Shown: piece after piece, positions 6,438-8,955 of the stretch
How positions within the stretch are numbered: position 1 is the first letter of the stretch
Layout: each line of letters starts with the position of its first letter
NCBI GenBank assembly: GCA_902767195.1
Contig: CACXGS010000328.1
Location: 1 to 8,955, forward strand
Length of the DNA: 8,955 nucleotides
Source: an uncultured Lachnospiraceae bacterium
Lineage (GTDB): Bacteria; Bacillota_A; Clostridia; Lachnospirales; Lachnospiraceae
Direction: 5' to 3'
Program-made: the position numbers and the translations under genes
Notes under the pieces: generated by a model
What the model saw: the letters and a program-made list of their open reading frames with translations, nothing else
The model's database searches: none
What the model was told of the DNA's origin: nothing

Positions 6438-7091
6438 ATGAGATTTTTTATTGACACAGCCAATGTTGATGATATCAGAAAAGCCAATGATATGGGTGTG
6501 ATCTGCGGAGTTACCACCAATCCGTCTCTGATCGCCAAAGAAGGAAGAGATTTCAATGAAGTGATCGCTGAGATCGCATCCATTGTGGACGGCGCTATCA
6601 GCGGTGAAGTAAAAGCCACCACCACAGACGCCGAGGGAATGATCGCAGAGGGAAGAGAGATTGCTGCCATTCATCCCAACATGGTTGTTAAGATTCCTAT
6701 GACGGTAGAAGGACTCAAGGCCACCAAAGTACTTGCAGCTGAGGGAATCAAGACCAATGTCACACTGATCTTCAATGCCAACCAGGCTCTTCTTGCAGCC
6801 AGGGCAGGAGCAACTTATGTATCTCCCTTCCTGGGAAGACTGGATGATATCAATGTCCGCGGTGTGGATCTGATTGCTGAGATCGCAGAGATCTTCAGAG
6901 TGGCTGATATCGACACCAAGATCATCGCAGCCAGCGTAAGGAATCCGATCCATGTAACCGACTGTGCCCTTGCCGGAGCAGACATCGCTACAGTACCTTA
7001 TAAAGTAATTGAGCAGATGACCAAGCATCCCCTTACCGATGCCGGAATCGAAAAGTTCAAAGCAGATTATATTGCTGTATTCGGAGAATAG
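6438..7091 (+). CDS. Transaldolase, TalC type
   Basis: Moves a dihydroxyacetone unit between sugar phosphates (sedoheptulose 7-phosphate + glyceraldehyde 3-phosphate to fructose 6-phosphate + erythrose 4-phosphate). The 217-residue length is that of the short TalC/fructose-6-phosphate aldolase group. Visible are Asp6 in [16 protein letters not shown] (24-32), the Schiff-base Lys85 in VVKIPMT, and [10 protein letters not shown] (129-138). Two residues separate transaldolase from fructose-6-phosphate aldolase (FSA): the position equal to FSA Tyr131 is Phe131, and the position equal to FSA Gln59 is Glu57. Both are the transaldolase form. ATG 6438 follows AGGAGG by 5 bases. The transketolase genes come straight after, 8 bases downstream, making a non-oxidative pentose-phosphate module. 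Confidence 0.93.
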   Translation: MRFFIDTANVDDIRKANDMGVICGVTTNPSLIAKEGRDFNEVIAEIASIVDGAISGEVKATTTDAEGMIAEGREIAAIHPNMVVKIPMTVEGLKATKVLAAEGIKTNVTLIFNANQALLAARAGATYVSPFLGRLDDINVRGVDLIAEIAEIFRVADIDTKIIAASVRNPIHVTDCALAGADIATVPYKVIEQMTKHPLTDAGIEKFKADYIAVFGE

Positions 7092-7099
7092 GAGGAGTC

Positions 7100-7936
7100 A
7101 TGAATAAATTAGAACTTCAGAAAATGGCCAATAAAGTGAGAAATGGGATCATTGACGGTGTTCATGCCGCCAAGGCCGGACATCCGGGCGGATCTTTATC
7201 TGCAGCTGAGGTGTTCACATATCTTTACTTTGTGGAGATGAACATTGATCCGAAGAATCCGGAAGATCCTGACAGAGACCGTTTCGTCCTTTCCAAGGGA
7301 CATACCGCTCCCGGTTATTACTCTGTACTGGCCCACAGAGGATACTTCCCGGTAGAAGACCTTCTGACACTTCGTCATCTGGGATCCCATCTTCAGGGAC
7401 ATCCCTGTAAGCAGCATACACCCGGCGTTGACATGAGCTCCGGTTCTCTGGGACAGGGAATCTCCGCAGCTGTGGGAATGGCCCTGGGCGCAAAATATCA
7501 GAAGAAGGATTTCAGAGTTTACACTCTCCTGGGAGATGGAGAGATTCAGGAAGGTCAGGTTTGGGAGGCCGCTATGTTTGCAGCAGCAAAGAACCTTGAC
7601 AACCTGGTAGTGATCGTTGATAACAACGGTCTTCAGATTGACGGAAACATAGCTGATGTGAATTCTCCTTATCCTATTGATAAGAAGTTCGAAGCATTTA
7701 ATTTCCATGTGATCAACGTGGCAGACGGCAATGATTTCGATCAGCTGGATGCAGCATTTAAAGAGGCAAGAACGGCTGGTAAACCAGTAGCCATCATCAT
7801 GAAGACCGTGAAGGGCAAGGGAGTATCCTTTATGGAGAACCAGGCCGGATGGCATGGAAAGGCACCGAATGATGAAGAGTACGCCATTGCTAAAGAAGAT
7901 CTGAAGAAAGTGGAGGAAGCATTATGTCAGAAGTAA
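7100..7936 (+). CDS. Transketolase, N-terminal (thiamine diphosphate-binding) subunit
   Basis: First half of a split transketolase, 278 residues, which carries the thiamine pyrophosphate domain. Visible are AAKAGHPGGSLS with His28, LSKGHTAPGYY with His68, LQGHP with His101, SGSLGQGISAAVGMALG, the TPP/Mg motif GDGEIQEGQVWEA (145-157) ending in NN (175-176), and WHGKAPND with His252. These match the catalytic histidines of one-chain transketolases. The ribosome site AGGAGGAG overlaps the stop codon of the transaldolase gene. The 3' end overlaps the C subunit gene by 13 bases, so the two halves are translationally coupled and should form the active complex together. Split transketolases are common in Clostridia. 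Similar two-gene enzymes also serve special pathways, for example apulose-4-phosphate transketolase, so the substrate could be other than ordinary pentose phosphates. Confidence 0.95.
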   Translation: MNKLELQKMANKVRNGIIDGVHAAKAGHPGGSLSAAEVFTYLYFVEMNIDPKNPEDPDRDRFVLSKGHTAPGYYSVLAHRGYFPVEDLLTLRHLGSHLQGHPCKQHTPGVDMSSGSLGQGISAAVGMALGAKYQKKDFRVYTLLGDGEIQEGQVWEAAMFAAAKNLDNLVVIVDNNGLQIDGNIADVNSPYPIDKKFEAFNFHVINVADGNDFDQLDAAFKEARTAGKPVAIIMKTVKGKGVSFMENQAGWHGKAPNDEEYAIAKEDLKKVEEALCQK

Positions 7937-8862
7937 AGAAGATTGCGACAAGAGAAAGCTACGGAAATGCTCTGGTGGAGCTTGGAAAAGAACATGATAA
8001 TGTTGTAGTGCTTGATGCCGATCTGGCTGGTGCAACCAAAACCGGTACTTTTAAGAAAGCATTTCCCGATCGTTTTTATGACTGCGGTATCGCCGAGGCC
8101 AATCTGATGGGAGTGGCAGCCGGACTGTCCACCACAGGACTGGTTCCTTTTGCCAGTTCTTTTGCCATGTTTGCGGCAGGACGTGCTTTTGAGCAGGTTC
8201 GTAATTCCATCGGATATCCTCATCTGAATGTGAAGATCGGTGCTACCCATGCCGGAATCTCTGTTGGAGAAGACGGAGCAACTCACCAGTGTAATGAGGA
8301 TATCGCTCTTATGAGAACGATTCCCGGCATGACGATTATCAGTCCTTCGGATGATGTGGAAGCAAAGGCTGCTGTGAAGGCTGCCTATGAGATGGACGGG
8401 CCGGTCTATTTGAGATTCGGACGTCTGGCTGTACCGGTAATCAATGATAAGCCGGAATACAACTTTGAGATTGGTAAGGGCGTTGTTCTTCGCGGCGGAA
8501 GCGATGTTGCCATTATCGCTACCGGCCTTTGTGTTAATTCTGCTCTCGAGGCAGCAGACCTTCTGGCAGCTGACGGGATTAATGCCATGGTGATCAATAT
8601 TCACACCATCAAGCCGATCGATAAAGAATTGATCATTGCTGCAGCCAGGAAGACCGGTAAGGTTGTTACTGTGGAAGAGCACTCCGTAATCGGCGGCCTT
8701 GGAGGAGCAGTCTGTGAAGTCCTCTCTGAGAATGCGCCGGTACCGGTTAAGCGGATTGGAATCAATGACGTATTCGGCGAGTCCGGACCTGCTGTTAAGC
8801 TTCTGGAGAAATACGGACTTGACGGCAAGGGCGTATATGAGTCAGTAAAGGCTTTTGTATAA
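7924..8862 (+). CDS. Transketolase, C-terminal subunit
   Basis: Second half of the split transketolase, 312 residues. The pyrimidine-binding domain comes first: FYDCGIAEANLMGVAAGL carries Glu58, which activates the thiamine cofactor, and GEDGATHQ carries His121, matching a conserved donor-site histidine of transketolase. ISPSD and YLRFGRLAVPV follow. The transketolase C-terminal domain starts at about residue 185 (VVLRGGSDVAIIATGL, MVINIHTIKPID, VTVEEHSVIGGLGGAV, FGESGPAVKLLEKYGL). With the N subunit the total is 590 residues, somewhat shorter than one-chain transketolases. ATG 7924 lies within the end of the upstream gene, 6 bases after GGAGGA. No terminator follows; the next gene starts 69 bases on. 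Confidence 0.95.
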   Translation: MSEVKKIATRESYGNALVELGKEHDNVVVLDADLAGATKTGTFKKAFPDRFYDCGIAEANLMGVAAGLSTTGLVPFASSFAMFAAGRAFEQVRNSIGYPHLNVKIGATHAGISVGEDGATHQCNEDIALMRTIPGMTIISPSDDVEAKAAVKAAYEMDGPVYLRFGRLAVPVINDKPEYNFEIGKGVVLRGGSDVAIIATGLCVNSALEAADLLAADGINAMVINIHTIKPIDKELIIAAARKTGKVVTVEEHSVIGGLGGAVCEVLSENAPVPVKRIGINDVFGESGPAVKLLEKYGLDGKGVYESVKAFV

Positions 8863-8931
8863 TCAGATCAATCAGTTAATAATTGAATCGCATTATTTTA
8901 TATACCACCAACGTGTGAAAGGAGATTAGTA

Positions 8932-8955
8932 ATGAAGTATTTAATGGGTATCGAC
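8932..8955 (+). CDS. Start of a further gene, possibly an FGGY-type sugar kinase (partial)
   Basis: ATG 8932 is preceded by a good ribosome site AAAGGAGA (8918-8925). Only eight codons are in the window, reading MKYLMGID. A short basic start followed by a hydrophobic strand ending in GID is how FGGY carbohydrate kinases (xylulokinase, ribulokinase, glycerol kinase) and other ASKHA-fold proteins begin. A kinase would fit the operon, which otherwise has no enzyme to make the sugar phosphate. Eight residues cannot prove it. The 69-base gap before it (8863-8931) contains no clear terminator. Confidence 0.4.

Noticed and set aside
6222..7028. A 268-codon open frame on the minus strand over the transaldolase gene
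   Set aside because: It resembles no known family, lies opposite a clear transaldolase gene and has no ribosome site. It is a mirror effect of codon bias, like the other minus-strand frames in this window.
260..8862. TGA reassigned to tryptophan throughout the genome
   Set aside because: The genes here use TGG for tryptophan many times (for example in the permease, dehydrogenase, phosphatase and transketolase), and TGA occurs in frame only once.
1..8955. CRISPR arrays, insertion sequences, prophage or integration sites
   Set aside because: No regularly spaced repeats, transposase or integrase genes, or flanking direct repeats were seen. The tRNA at 1-75 could be an integration target, but no repeat of its 3' end was noticed downstream.

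Overview
The window looks like a chromosomal segment of a Firmicute of the class Clostridia, probably Lachnospiraceae. The grounds are strong AGGAGG-type ribosome sites, consensus sigma-A promoters, moderate GC genes with AT-rich gaps, a transketolase split into two genes, and a SorC-type sugar regulator. The genus call is inference from gene style, not from a search. All genes lie on the + strand.

Region 1 (1-75) is a complete tRNA-Pro(GGG) with no encoded CCA. Region 2 (about 176-2640) is a three-gene polar amino acid ABC importer: lipoprotein binding protein, permease and ATPase. It has a good sigma-A promoter (176-204), a perfect 12-bp hairpin between the binding protein and permease genes, and a strong rho-independent terminator (2602-2640). 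The permease and ATPase genes overlap by 14 bases. Region 3 (2641-2909) is a gene-free AT-rich regulatory stretch with small inverted and direct repeats, ending in a perfect consensus promoter (TTGACA, 17 bp, TATAAT).

Region 4 (2910 to the window end) is a sugar-phosphate operon in this order: SorC regulator, AraM-family (glycerol-1-phosphate dehydrogenase-like) dehydrogenase, HAD-IIA phosphatase (NagD/AraL type), divergent RpiB/LacAB-type isomerase, TalC-type transaldolase, transketolase N subunit, transketolase C subunit, and the first eight codons of a further gene (possibly a sugar kinase). Spacing is tight (8-69 bases, or overlapping), and no terminator is visible inside. The set reads as a catabolic route: a polyol or unusual sugar is phosphorylated, oxidised by the AraM-like enzyme, isomerised by the RpiB-like enzyme, and fed into glycolysis by transaldolase and transketolase. 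The substrate cannot be read from the sequence. Candidates are a tetritol, pentitol or branched sugar.

The most notable local observation is in the RpiB-like gene. It stops at a TGA (6328-6330), but the same frame continues for 21 codons to a TAG at 6394-6396 and encodes what looks like the missing family C-terminus (DPNSRSKDKV...), which restores a normal 144-residue length. This could be a nonsense mutation, a sequence error, or stop-codon readthrough. The same protein also lacks the usual Asp-His pair near its N-terminus (it has Asp-Pro-Asn).
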